64,000 nucleotides of DNA from Lathyrus oleraceus (GCF_024323335.1 NC_066581.1:348878409-348942408), one strand, 5' to 3'; numbered from the stretch's first letter, positions 23,501 through 36,140 are shown. Translations and numbers: made by a program. Notes: a model not told the origin generated them from the letters alone.

Positions 23501-25267
23501 ATCGATGTCATAGAGGATGTTGAAACATTCCTTGACAGTTCAACTGACATTCCAGTCAAGTCAGAAGAAGTACAGGAATCTCCTCCTGAATGTGAAGTAG
23601 ATGCAACCACCAAAATGCCATCTATCAGAATTCAGAAAGACCACCCTAAGGATCTTATCATAGGGGATCCTAACAGTGGTGTGACTACCAGGTCACGGGG
23701 AATAAGCTCAAATTCCTGCTTTGTATCCAAGGTTGAACCAAAGAATGTGAAAGAAGCCCTGACTGACGAGTACTGGATCAATGCCATGCAAGAGGAACTT
23801 GAGCAGTTCAAAAGGAATGAAGTATGGGAGCTAGTTCCAAGACCTGAAGGGACCAACATCATTGGTACCAAGTGGATCTACAAAAACAAATCTGATGAGA
23901 AAGGAGTAATTACTAGGAATAAAGCAAGACTAGTAGCTCAAGGATACACTCAAGTTGAAGGGGTAGATTTTGATGAAACATTTGCTCCTGTGGCTAGGCT
24001 TGAGTCCATCAGATTGCTGTTAGGGGTATCATGCATCCTGAAGTTTAAGCTATTTCAAATGGATGTGAAGAGTGCATTCTTGAATGGGTACTTGAATGAA
24101 GAAGTCTTTGTGGAACAACCTAAAGGGTTCTGTGATCCTAACCAACCCAAGCATGTATACAAGTTGAGGAAAGCCTTGTATGGGTTGAAACAAGCACCTA
24201 GAGCATGGTATGAAAGGTTGACCGAATTTCTGACCTCAAATGGATACAAAAAAGGTGGAATAGATAAAACCTTATTTGTGAAGGATGAAGACGGCAAAAT
24301 CATGATAGCTCAAATCTATGTGGATGATATAGTCTTTGGTGGAATGTCAGAACAAATGGTTCAACAATTTGTTCACCAGATGCAATCCGAGTTTGAAATG
24401 AGTTTAGTTGGAAAACTGATCTATTTCCTTGGAATGCAAGTAAACCAAATGGAGGACTCTATGTTTCTCTTCCAAAGCAAGTATGCCAAGAACATAGTTA
24501 AGAAGTTTGGTATGGATAATGCTAGGCACAAGAGGACTCCTGCGCCTACTCATCTGAAGTTAACCAAAGACGAAGGAGGCCCTGGTGTTGATCAATGCTT
24601 GTATAGAAGCATGATAGGAAGCCTACTTTACCTAACTGCAAGTAGACCTGACATTTCTTATGCAGTTGGAGTATGTGCTAGATACTAAGCAGAGCCTAAG
24701 GTGAGCCACTTGAATCAAGTCAAAAGGATTCTCAAGTACATCAATGGGACTTGTGACTATGGGATGCTGTATTCACATGGTTCTGAGCCTGTCCTATCTG
24801 GGTACTGTGATGCTGACTGGGCTGGGAGTGCTGATGACAGAAAAAGCACATCAGGTGGATATTTCTTCTTAGGAGACAACCTCATATCTTGGTTCAGCAA
24901 GAAGCAGAATTGTGTTTCTCTGTCCACTGCAGAGGCTGAATACATAGCTGCTGGAAGCAGTTGTTCCCAACTGGTTTGGATGAAACAGATGCTCACTGAG
25001 TACAATGTCACTCAAAATGTCATGACATTGTTCTGTGATAATCTCAGTGCCATCAATATCTCCAAGAATCCCATCCAACACAGCAGGACCAAACATATTG
25101 ACATTAGGCACCACTTCATCAGAGATCTGGTGGAAGACAAGGTGATCACTTTGGAACATGTAGCCACGGACCTTCAACTGGCTGACATATTTACAAAGGC
25201 TCTGGATGCTACTCAGTTTGAAAACTTAAGGAGCAAACTGGGAATATGTCTCTCTGAGACCTTATAG
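20570..25267 (+). CDS. Copia-1 gag-pol polyprotein, one in-frame stop before RNase H
   Basis: ATG at 20570, 57 bases after the primer site. The frame is 1372 residues to TAA at 24686-24688, then stays open in the same frame to 25267. Gag occupies about residues 1-540, with Cys/His clusters at 294 (CHGCEGYGHVRAEC) and 496 (CHHCGRLGHIKAFC) and an acidic coiled segment between. Protease: WYFDSGCSRHM, catalytic Asp 560. Integrase: HHCC zinc domain (HRRLGH...CGEC), then Asp 754, Asp 817, Glu 853, giving the exact D-x35-E spacing. RT: WIYKNKSDEKG..., catalytic YVDD at 1250-1253. RNase H (after the stop): YCDADWAGS, TAEAEYIA, DNLSAI. The stop lies in CARY*AEPK, where related proteins usually have Gln, consistent with CAA to TAA. 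Without readthrough RNase H would be lost, so this copy is probably defective despite otherwise intact motifs. Confidence 0.93.
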
Positions 25268-25916
25268 CAACCACTGATGTTTGGGATGTATTGTTTAATA
25301 TCTCTGCCTATTAAACAATTGGTACTATGCTCTGATTGGTCAACAGATCATAGCTATGCTACCTGCAACAAGTGTGGCTACAAGAGGGTAAGGAGACACC
25401 CTACCGTGAGAAGGCCAATGTACCTGCAGGAGTTCAAGGATGTTGTTCATGCAGGAGTGGTTCTGGATGTCAGAAACAAAATCATGGCATCTGATATGGT
25501 GGTACCTACTGTAAAGCAAAAGTGGGTGATTACTTGATCAAAGCTGTGAAGCAAGATCAAGTGGATGCTAACTTGGTTGAAACTGTGAAGTAAAACCAAG
25601 TCTGTAACTCTGTCATTGTTCTCTGGTTATGTTGTTGGCTTTGGCAACATTTTTGACAAAAAGGGGGAGTAATAACCACCCCTGACAAACAGAGTGGGTC
25701 TCTATACAACAGACTCTCATGACAGATTCCCTCCCCTGCAGCTGCTGTATGTGTGCTGTTGTGTGAAGTTTTTATTTAACTTCCATATGTGTGAGTGTGC
25801 TGCCACTCTGAGTGTATTAGCTAGTATTATTTCCTGCTAGGTGTGTGATTGCGCTGCTATGAACTCTGTTATGGGGATCAAAGTGTTTTAGCCAAAAATT
25901 TGCCAAAGGGGGAGTT
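25268..25916 (+). other. Copia-1 3' untranslated region
   Basis: No domain or envelope-like frame; the 86-codon frame at 25277 shows nothing recognisable. It holds an internal purine run (GACAAAAAGGGGGAG, about 25656-25669) that mirrors the true polypurine tract, and 'gatcaaagctgtgaagc' repeats near 25536 and 25577 that also occur in the LTR (about 20114). Confidence 0.7.
25904..25916 (+). other. Polypurine tract of Copia-1
   Basis: CAAAGGGGGAGTT immediately before the 3' LTR TG; expected plus-strand priming site. Confidence 0.88.
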
Positions 25917-27388
25917 TGTAGGTGCTTAATTGGCTGCATTATATGGTAAAACACTAGCTGGTTACTAATGTCTTGACTGATGTCATGACATGGTATGTAT
26001 AGGTGACTACATTGTAGGTTAGAATATCTAACTGTACTCTGATGTCTTGACTGATGTCATGACACACTTGAGTAGTTACTGTAGGATTAGCTAACGCAGG
26101 ATTTATTGAATGTCAAACTGGATGCTGTGACATTCATACCTGTCAACAGATACTAAGGAATAGAACAGCTGGTGTTCTGTTAGAACTTAGTATTTATTTC
26201 CAGTCTGGTTATCAAGGAAAGACCAGACCTGGCATAAGGCCTACTGACTGAATGTCAAACTGGATGTTATGACATTCATCATTGACAACAGCTACTGAAC
26301 ATTAGACAGAGTGGTGTTCTGCTATACTTCAGCATGTAACTTAGTATGTTCTTCAAGAGAATAACAGAACTAACTTAAGGCCAAATGTGTAAATGTTAAG
26401 TTGGACACTTTAACATTTATTAATGTAAGTTGTTACTGTAGTATGGTCATTTTGATCATGTACAGGTCAGCAAAATTGTACAGTCTGTTTTCTGGAAAAA
26501 CAGACTCAGCATATGGACCTTGATGTCAAGCTGAATGTCGTGACATTCATTCCTGACAGCATATGCTATATTGTAGGTTGTTCAGTTTTCTGTTTCAGCT
26601 TTTCTTGGGCTATTCTTCAGGAAGTCAACAGCTTAGAGAAAAACTAGGAAACCAACAACCAAGTTACAGTTAATGAACCTAACAAATAGCCTATTTGTTA
26701 GTAACCTAAATGTTGAATTTATGGGAACTCGTGTGACCTTAAATTCAGGAGAATACAGGTGCAAAAGCCCAAGTACTGCAATATAAAAAGGAAGGCGTTC
26801 CTTCATTCAGTTTCGGGGATTTTGAGGCGTGAAGATTAAGTGTGTCCATCATACTTCACTGCTGTATCTTTGTGAGTCTTGTATTAGACATATCTTGTAA
26901 GCCAAGCCATTATCACGTTGATGATTGTTTTGGTATAGGGTGTTCATTGAGTTGTAAGTGTTGTGTCACTCAAAGCTTTTAAGCGTGAGTGCTGTGTATC
27001 TTGATCAAAGCTGTGAAGCACAATCAAGAGTTGTTTGAAGTGTAACTTCAACTTGTCTTTAATATTGTTTAAAGATAGTAATCACTGAGGTGATAGAGGG
27101 GGAGTGAGTAGGAACTCTGATCTTAGTGTAAGATTGAAATTGCATTGGGTAGGGATTAAGTGATAAGTTGTAAACGGGTGAGTTTAGCTTTGAATTGATA
27201 CTACTAATAGTGGATTTCCTCCCTGGCTTGGTAGCCCCCAGATGTAGGTCATGTTGGACTGAACTGGGTAAACAATTACTTGTGTTATTTACTGCACTTA
27301 CTTTTAAGTTCTGCATAATTCCTGTCTGTGCAGAATTGGATGTCATAACAACCCGTGTGACATCCAAAGTCTGATAACTAGAATTTCA
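25917..27388 (+). repeat. 3' LTR of Copia-1 (1472 bp)
   Basis: Same length and termini as the 5' LTR, with about 13 substitutions seen by eye, mostly transitions. Confidence 0.95.
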
Positions 27389-27393
27389 ATACC
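27389..27393. repeat. Target-site duplication ATACC, right copy (copia)
   Basis: Exact match to 19023-19027. Confidence 0.92.
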
Positions 27394-28153
27394 AAGAGAT
27401 ATCATCATTAGTGAGAGACATAAGTCTCTGGGACCACCGTAGACATCCCTTATTCTCCTTGAAAGCGACCGTCTGCGGTAAGTGAGAAATAAACCACTTA
27501 TACAACAGAGGCAAACAGCACACAATAACTCCTCCACCCTTTGCATTCCTCAGATGCAAAGAGACATAGGCATCACCCAACAGAGTCGGAACGAGATTAA
27601 GAACTGAGAAGATCCTAATGGCGTTCACATCCACAAATTTGTTGATGTTGGGGAATAATACCAAACCATAGATGAGCAGCACAAATAAAGCCTCAAAGGC
27701 ATCCTCACTCCTGGCCTTCCCATAAACAGTAGCTTGAGCGATGAGGAAATCAGAAGGAAGACCCTGAATTCCACCTTTGGTAGTCATATTAGCTTTAATC
27801 AAAGATTCATCTATGTGCAACAAGTCTGCGATCTCTCGAGAAGTCGGAATACTCTCTAAGCCACTGAACGGCACCTGATCCCGAATAGGAATACCCACAA
27901 GATGAGCATACTCCTCCAATGTAGGCAACAACTGGAAGTCCGAAAAAGAGAAGCAGTGATACAGAGGATCATAGAACTGAGCCAAAGTACTCATCAACCC
28001 TTCATCAACCTGAGTAGTCAATAGAGGCAGAAGCTTCCCATAATGAGCTTTGAAACCCAAGGGATCTAATACATAGGATGTCAGATTCCTTAACTCTTTC
28101 ACATCGGGTTGTCTAAAGCTGTACTTCTTTATATGCCTTTTTGGTCTTTCCAT
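27389..28153 (-). pseudogene. Ogre-3 ORF1, N-terminal DUF7745/plant-mobile-domain-like part
   Basis: ATG at 28153 (MERPKRHIKKYSFRQPDVK); 255 uninterrupted codons up to the copia insertion after DDISWY, making this the best-preserved ORF1 N-terminus in the window. Signatures: FYDPLYHCFSFSDFQLLPTL, LVLFPNINKFVDVNAIR, CCLPLLYKWFISHLPQT. Continuation is at 19027-18689. No stop is present in either half, so ORF1 was probably open when the copia element inserted. Confidence 0.9.
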
Positions 28154-29154
28154 GTCTAAAAATTATGCAAATAAACCCTTTAAGTTCCTTGAAAATTTTC
28201 TGATTTTTCTGATGACATGAATGCAGATGAATGCATGAATGCATGAATGCAACAATCACACTCAAGGATCAAGCAAAGCACACCAGACAAAGGTCATGGG
28301 AAAGCTCATAGCATCCTTAATATCAATCATCCATTTTGGTGGATTATGGTTTTCACCTTGTCAACACCCAAGTTCCATTGATATTAACGGTACATGAACC
28401 GGCTCAATCATCCTTAATATCAATCATCCGTTTTTGTGGATTATGGTTTACACCTTATCAACACCCAAATTCCATTGATATTAGGGATGTCTGAACGACT
28501 CAACCATGAATCACAGGTTTGTTGAGAGTCACGAGCATGGAGTCTCGGTTAAGAACCACCCAAAGGGAGTGTACTAGGATTTAAACCTGCCGAACATGTT
28601 CTACCAGAGGTTCCCATAATCATCATCCCATCTTTCGGATATTATCGGAGGAACGAATACTCGTATTCCAAAAATATTCTCAAGAGAGACTCTTATGAGT
28701 GTAGTATCGCGTAACAATCGCATCAGATCTGACATCTGAACGACCTCCGCACTACATCCTAAAAATAGGCCAAGATGGGCTTGGTAAACTAAGGTCCTTG
28801 GCTTCTAAGGCACATGATTGAAAGAATAATGCCTAACCACAAATAACTTGTGTGACATTATTAATCCAACATGACCTCCACCAAGTGAATGGACTCGCAA
28901 GTCAACTTGTTAAGGAATACTCAACACAAGTCGACAAGACTATGCCATTCTCCTATCCTAAGGTGCACTCGAGTTCGGGTATAGAACTCATCTCACAGAG
29001 ATCACCAAGCAAACAAGCAATTGTATATCAAGCAATTCAAACATTACAATCAATACAGTTATCCCAAATTATACAAAAATATGTCAAATAACACATAAAC
29101 AAATATCATACAACAAGGGTGAAAAGTAGGCAAAACCACCAAGGAGATAGTAGA
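28154..29154 (-). other. Ogre-3 5' untranslated leader with tandem duplication
   Basis: Non-coding. A block starting 'catccttaatatcaatcatc' at 28312 is repeated at 28409 (period 97, to about 28505) with a few changes; Ogre-2 has a single version. Each copy holds an inverted pair TTAATATCAAT / ATTGATATTA about 50 bases apart. Confidence 0.75.
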
Positions 29155-29172
29155 TCCCCAGCAGAGTCGCCA
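29155..29172 (-). other. Primer-binding site of Ogre-3
   Basis: Minus strand TGGCGACTCTGCTGGGGA, six bases from the LTR end. Confidence 0.92.
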
Positions 29173-30196
29173 CTTTTCTGTAGCGGTGTATTCGTCACTT
29201 TATGATTTATTGATTAAATCAAAAGCAAAGCATACAAAGAATCGAGTCGCCACCGCACTTTTATTTATCCAAAGGAATGGCTAAAAAGCGAACAAAAGCC
29301 TAAGAAGTTTTACACATAGAAAACTAATGAAAAGGTCAGAGATCTGGGTAAGGGGTTAATTACGCAATGGGAAGGTGTTAGGCACCCAAAACGTCCTAGG
29401 TACTCCTAGGGAGCCGTTTTCACACTTGTTGTACGAAATGTTATTTGTTTATGAAATATTTATTGTGCAAACATGGATTGAAGGGATGAGAAAAGAATAC
29501 ACAAGTTATTATTTTTGTGTTTGAACGGATGAACCCGTTGCCTACGTACCTTTCCATGGAAGGTAAGGATCAAAACGCCGTAGTTCGGCTAAAAGATTTC
29601 CAAAATATGAGTGGGTTTATTTTAAACAAAAGCCCTAAGGTCTTTCGTTATCCACGGGAGAAAACTCAACCTTATACAAACAACAAGTCCACCATGTGAG
29701 AAGAGCTTCAACTTGCTAGTGAGGGGTTAACCCTATAATAAGCAAGGAAGTCTTACAATTCAATCACTGAGGACAAGAAGGTGAGATTAATATCAACCAA
29801 CTAGGATAAATCAAACCTATGGCTAATGCATGAAAACTTATGAAGAATGGACAAAGCCACAAAACAATTGAATGAGTTGGATTAACCAATTAGGATTTAT
29901 TCAAAAAGTGATCAAAGTATGATTAAAATTCAATTCAAAAGAAGTATTATGAAATGGAGTTTGAAAAATCAAAGGCCTAAAGCCTAGATTTCTAATTTGA
30001 AAAGAAATGACAATGTTTGCACGATATTTTTCAGGTTGAGATTAACATGCAAATGGAGGTTTAAAGAAACAAAAGGTGGGAGGGTGAGGGAGTGTAAAAC
30101 TTCTTAGATATTCGCCTCTTGAGATCATGTGTAGATGATCCAAGTGATTCCTTTGGAATAGGCAATGATGCAAATAAGCAAATGAGCAAAGCAAAT

Positions 30197-30545
30197 GGAT
30201 ACCGGATGCCAATCAATGGACTTACACCAATCTCACAAACAAACATGGATACCGGATACCAATCAATGGATTTACACCAATCTCCTAAAACAAAACAAAT
30301 GATACCAGATGTCAATCAATGGACTTACACTAATCTCACAAACAAAGGTGGATACCGGATACCAATCAATGGATTTACACCAATCTCCTAAAACAAAACA
30401 AATGATACCAGATGCCAATCAATGGACTTATACTAGTCTCACACAACAAAATAACAAGGATACCAGATGCCAATCAATGGACTTATACTAGTCTCCCACC
30501 ATATCATAGGAACAACTGCCAAGTAATGGACTTATGCTTGTCTCC
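30197..30545. repeat. Tandem repeat in the Ogre LTR, units of about 50 and 54 bp
   Basis: Unit starts 'gataccggatgccaatcaat' and recurs at about 30197, 30247, 30301, 30350, 30404 and 30458, with a degenerate seventh copy. Spacings alternate 50/54 bases, so the higher-order unit is about 104 bases. The same array is not obvious in the solo LTR. Confidence 0.88.
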
Positions 30546-33076
30546 TCCATGGACAAAGCAAAAATGCTATAAAGCAAAGTTTATGAAATGATATACAAAT
30601 GATGATGATAAATGCACTAAGGCACACTCAAGCAGATATGCACAGATGAATCAAGTAAGCAGACAAACAAGTCAATTAGCACACACTATATACAATCAAT
30701 TAGGCTCAAGCAAGGTTAGGCTTTAAAGTCAACTGGAATGGGGTATGTTGTGCTCTTAACCCTAACATTGAGAGTTAGGGTGAAGCAGATGAAACGGAGA
30801 TGAGGGGTGTGCCTCATAGCTCTTATCCCTGGCCTGGGAGAGCTTTAAACAATAGAATGTGTGGGAGTTCAGAAAGTTGGAACTCTTCTCCACAAGTGAT
30901 TTGACTCTATAAGATCTTGGGCTAATATCCTCAATGCATCAACATGTTATGTGAGCAAAGTGGATGACACACTGAATAGTAGGAGATGGACTACACATCT
31001 CTTTTATCTACCAATTGCCTCATAAGAGGACTTTTCCTGCTTGGCACAAAGAGTAAACAATCACAAGCATTGCCTCTTAAGGAGGACTTCAGACAGGTGC
31101 CTGCCCACATAACAGGACAGGTCTTCCAGACTACATGAAGAAGAGAGGTTATACCTAAGTGGTTAAGCAACCAAGCAAAAGCAAGTTCAAAATGAACTTA
31201 AGCAACTTATGTACCTCCGGAAACATCAAACAAATCAGTACAACTATACAGACAAACAACCAACGGTTAATATCAACAGTCAAACCCAATAAGCAAAGGG
31301 CATAAGCCACAAGTCAAGCTCAAATGAATTAACAACCCTACAAAACACACAATGTTAGTAGTCAAAGGCAAACATCAAATGCTCAAATGATGGAGCATCA
31401 TGAACCATATAACTTGGATGTTCAACCTGAAATCAAAGCTCAAACATGAGAGGCAAACCACTAGGTCAAAGCCTAGGGTCAAAGATGGAGAAAAAATTCA
31501 AAACAGAAGCTGAAAATTAACATGAATCAACTTCAAACACATCTTGAAACAATCCAAAAGGTCTCACATCAATATCATATACCAAAAGCATTTCATGATC
31601 AATTGAAGTTCAAGGAAATTTTAAAGCTCAAATGTGACCAACCAGAATGAAAAATCTCAATCAAATCAGAAATCATTCAAATAATTCCAAGAAAATTCAT
31701 ATTCATTCACAACATCCATCTCAAGCATCACACAAAAAATTAGAGCAATTGGAATTCATTTGGCAAGGCAGACACATCACATAAGATGAACAAGCAAAGG
31801 TGTGACCCAAATTGTCACACCTACCTTAACATGATCATAAAACAGCAATGCCACATGATAAAAATACCAAATCAACACTATAATTTCAAGCAAAGTGTCT
31901 AGTTTCAACATGTAAAATTTCAGATTCATTGGATAAAAGCTCAGCATTTCACAAATGATATGGCAAAGCAAGGTACAAAAGGCATACATGTTTACAAACC
32001 CTAGCACAAAATATTTTCCAGCCAAGCACAATTTAGGGAAAAATGATCAAAAAATAATAGACAGAAAATGTGACCTAATGAAAAAAACCACATATTTTTT
32101 GGAGCAATATTCAATTAGATATGATTTTTTAAAGATTGAAATGAAATGAAATGGAATGGAATTGAAACAAATAAATGAATTAAAAGGAATATTTATTTAT
32201 TTTGAAAAATGAATGTGGCGCCAAGGTGATGAAACTCTGCGTTTCATTTAACTGTTGGCTCAGTCAACAAAAGTCAAAGCGCTTGGCCAATGGGAGACGC
32301 GCATGGGCGTCTCATGCAACCAATGAGAGCCAAGCCCTAGCACAAACATTCTGCAACGCATTTTCGCGGCCAATGATGCATCAAAACCGTTGCCAAAAAA
32401 ATTCTGCAATTCGTCTTCTTCCTTACGCACGCCATGAACAGTGAAATGGTCAAGAACATCAAGAACATATTTTCCAGATTTCACAAGTAAGCACATTAAC
32501 ATGTAGCATAAACATCACAGATAATGAATCAAGCATTGGCTAAGCATATAACATCACACATCAAGTGAATCGAGCAAAACAAATTTCATCATCAAAACTT
32601 TAAACAACCACAACTCAATGAATATTGCATGGAATTCAATGGTTCAAAGCTCAGATTAATCACAACAACAAGATCTACAACATTAGCATAAGAAATTTGA
32701 GAAAAGAGAGAATCAATTTTGTGACCTCTTGAAGTGCAGAATTGGAATTGGACGAATTCTGGCCTTGCAATGCTCAAAAGCTCTTCTAGGAAGCTTGTAA
32801 AAGTGAATGGATGAAAGATCAAAGCTCAATTGTTCTTGATTTTAACAGAATTTGGATTTGCCATTGTTGCTTCCAAGCTTGAAGATGCTTCAATGTGCAC
32901 GAATTCTCTTGGATCTATGCTCAATAATGATCAATGATGCTTCAGAGTGATGAATCAAGTAATGGATTGTGATTTTCTTTGAAAAAATTTGAAGAAAATT
33001 CGAGAGAAAAGTTTGAGAAATTTTTCTAGATCTGAAAATTGTGATTGTTGTTAGCTGAAAACAGTTAGGGTTTGTG

Positions 33077-33083
33077 TTATATA
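33077..33083 (-). promoter_or_regulatory. TATA box of the shared Ogre LTR
   Basis: Minus strand TATATAA within GGGAGTATATAACACAAACC, about 1.13 kb from the LTR start. Confidence 0.5.
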
Positions 33084-34212
33084 CTCCCTCCTAATCATGC
33101 TCTTAATCATGTTTAAGCCAATGTAAATGTAATTAACAAAAATGAGGTGTTTGTGCAATTTAGCATTTTCACCCTTATGCATGGTGTGCATGTGAATAGT
33201 GCACGAATTTGGATTGGATTTCACTTAAAATTTCATTTTGGAGCTATTGGCAATGATAGAATGTTCAAATAATGCACCAATTTTAAACTTTAAAAATTCC
33301 CTCCAAAAATCAAGTGAATTGGCACATGTTCATATGATGACAATTGATGAAATTCAATGCATGTTTTGGAAACTAGAGGTCAAGAGAAGAATTTAGCAAA
33401 AAGAACCACTTGAATTGGAGCTTTGGTTGAGAAGTTATGACCATTTGAAGTTCAATGTACACTTTGCCATGTTTTGATCATATCTCCTTAACCACACATG
33501 AGAAATTGATGATCTTGGACTTTTTGGAAATGGGAGAGAAAGATATACAACTTTCATGTTCAACAAAATTTAATTTGAAACTTTTCTGGTGATGTAATTT
33601 GAAGTTGAAGTTAGGTTAAAACCTTTCCATTTTTGGCAAATTTGAATTATAGGTCACTTTCTATTTTTGGAAAGTTTTGACCTGACTTTATTTTCTTCAA
33701 TGTTGATGTTTGAAATGTAAAATGAGACTTGTTTGAACATGAATGAAGTATTCCTAATCACTTCCCACCTCCAAATCCATAGTTGACTTGGCAGTTGACT
33801 TTCTAGGCCTCTACTTGACCTGACAATGTTCTGATGAAATTCAAGCCTCTACCACATGGGATCTTGATTCAAAATGGCATCATAGCTCATATGAACTCTT
33901 GATAATGATTGTGGTGTCCAAATTCTCAAGAATGGCCACCATCTATTGCTCAGTGAATGCCTTTGACTGCTTTGACTGTTGATTGCTTCATCTGCAAGAC
34001 AAAGGTTAGATGACATATTTTTGTACTTTTGGTTAGTGGTAAAAAAGAAAAGCAATGATATACAGATGAAAAACATGCTTGGTGATCAAGAACCACTCTC
34101 AAAAGATGACCCACCCACAGGGAAGGAGGCAAGGTGCACAATGATCCTTGAGGCAATGAATGATATGATATGATGCCATGAGGGATCTTAGGGACAAAAT
34201 TGGGGTCTTACA

Positions 34213-34226
34213 GATGCCCCTATTTA
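34213..34226 (-). other. Polypurine tract of Ogre-4
   Basis: Minus strand TAAATAGGGGCATC directly before the LTR TG; expected plus-strand primer site. Confidence 0.75.
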
Positions 34227-35014
34227 AGGTCATTCTAAACGGAGAAGTGAAGTTTAGAAATCTTCATCTCGACGCGGTAGAATGGGCTTAAATAACAGTA
34301 ATGAGACAAATTTTGGTCCCTAAGAGACCTCATGATGCAAATGTATGCATGCAAAAGACACAAAACTCTGTGGGAAATATGGATCCACAAAGAAGAAAAG
34401 ACGATCCATCGGAGTAATACACTCACCAGGAACAGAGACTCTAATCGGACTCTCATGATAAAAAGAAAAAGAATGCGTGAGCAGGTCACGACTCTGAATT
34501 AGGGTAAAACTGACGCGGCGCGAACAAGACACGACTGGACTGGAGACCTCGCCGGGGAGTGAAGGACTCACACTGGGGAAGAGAAAGAATTCCAAAGAAA
34601 GACACCTCCGTTGGAAAGACACAAGCTGACTCAGACTATCCACAAAGGATACTTCGGATAAAAATCCAGACTCGAACCAAGGAAAAGATTCACAAAGAAC
34701 CTCCCTGCCAGGGAAAATTGCATATATTGGGGAAAACGCCAATACATCACCGGGGTAAAGATCACCACAGGAAACTCCACTTGAGAAGGTCTAACAAAAA
34801 GACTCTCCTGGAGAAGCAACAAAGAATGAGGTGTTACCGGTATAAGGGTAACAAACTCGGGAAGAATGAATATCTAAGACTGATATAAGGGTGAGAGATA
34901 TCAATCAACCAAACATCTGAGAAAGACCTGAAAAAAGGTACATCAACTCAGGAAAATCTGACTCCATAGGGGACCAAGGTCATAATAGGGAGCAGAAAGG
35001 AAGGAACACCAGAG

Positions 35015-35850
35015 ATACCGGTTACTGGGTATATAATAGGTGACCGACCAAAGCGTGAATTGGTATATATGCCAAAACACTCATCATCCGAAAGGAGGGC
35101 TTGAAAAAGCAAATCGACTTATAGGATGGACATTCGAATCCACAACAGGAAAACGAATCTTACTCAACTGGGGAAACAAACCCAAAGAGCGCATGAGGTA
35201 TAATATCCATTACCGTCAGAACGTGGATAGTATACTCGCATGGGATATATTATCTATTACCGTCAGAACGTAGACAATATACTCGCATGGAAGGAAACAC
35301 CAGGGATACCGGTTACTGGGTATATAATAGGTGACCTACCGAAAACGTGAATTGGTATATATGCCAAGACACTCGTCATCCAAAACACAAACTTGTTAAA
35401 GGATGGATATTCGATTCTACAAAGAATACGAATCTTACTCCGCTGGGGAAACACAACAGGCTTCGACTGAAGAGTGCATGAGATATATTATCCATTACCG
35501 TCAGAACGTGAATAATACAATCGAAAGGAAGAGACACCAGAGATACCGGTTACTGGGTATATAATAGGTGACCAACCAAAAGAGAGACAATCGATACCAC
35601 ATCAACAGGGTAAACGAAAGATAACTCACAGGGGATAAATTGCAAGCATCCGGCAATTATCCAAGAAACAAAGAATATTCGATTCCACAAAGGAATACCG
35701 AATCTTACTCGACTGGGGAAACACAACAGGCTTCGACTGAAGAGTGCATGAGATATATTATCCATTATCGTCAGAACATGGATAACATACTCGCATGGAA
35801 GATTATCCACAACCGGTTACTGGGTTAATAAAGGATAACTCAACCGAAAA
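35015..35850. repeat. Degenerate 240-290 bp tandem repeat in Ogre-4 3' UTR
   Basis: Four copies of a block with 'ataccggttactgggtatat', followed in most by 'cgtgaattggtatatatgcc', a 'cgaatcttactc...ctggggaaac' part and 'ccattaccgtcagaacg'. Units differ by internal gains and losses. Confidence 0.75.
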
Positions 35851-36140
35851 GTAAGGCATCGAGATACCAAACTAGGTATATAAAGATGACCGATCAAAGG
35901 GAGCAACAATCATTACCAAGCAAAAGGGTAAATGAAAGAAGACCCGCTGGGGATGAATTGCATAAACAGCAATTATCCACAAGGACTTGTTGGGGATACA
36001 ATTGCTAGCAACCGGCAATTACCCAGAAGCAAGGAGGGAATATCAACATCAACTATTGAATGAAGATAACCACAAAGAGTAACCATCATCGGTTAGGATG
36101 AACAACAAGGTTAACTCTACAAAGGGGAGAAATTAGGGTT

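Larger units (their letters stand above)
19028..27388 (+). mobile_element. Copia-1: nearly intact Ty1-copia element of Maximus/SIRE type
   Basis: 8361 bases: 1472-bp LTRs at both ends, tRNA-Met-type primer site, one gag-protease-integrase-RT-RNase H frame, polypurine tract, and a perfect 5-bp target duplication. The domain order, with integrase before RT, defines copia. A large gag with two zinc-knuckle-like clusters and two polypurine-tract-like runs fit the Maximus/SIRE (Sirevirus) lineage. No envelope-like ORF is present. The LTRs differ at about 13 positions by eye (about 99% identical), so insertion was fairly recent. Confidence 0.93.
29179..34212 (-). repeat. Ogre LTR shared by Ogre-4 (as 3' LTR) and Ogre-3 (as 5' LTR), 5034 bp
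   Basis: Minus strand starts TGTAAGACCCCAATTTTGTC (34212) and ends ACCGCTACA (29179). The start side is preceded by a polypurine tract and Ogre-4 3' UTR; the end side is followed by the Ogre-3 primer site. A normal single insertion would show this only with a second LTR at each outer side, so the unit is a tandem sharing one LTR. It contains a tandem repeat (30197-30545) and a TATA box (33077-33083). Open frames inside look like chance. Confidence 0.9.

Noticed and set aside
30197..30545. Regularly spaced repeats suggesting a CRISPR-like array
   Set aside because: Units are contiguous and vary along their whole length, with no unique spacers; the context is a plant LTR. It is an ordinary tandem repeat.
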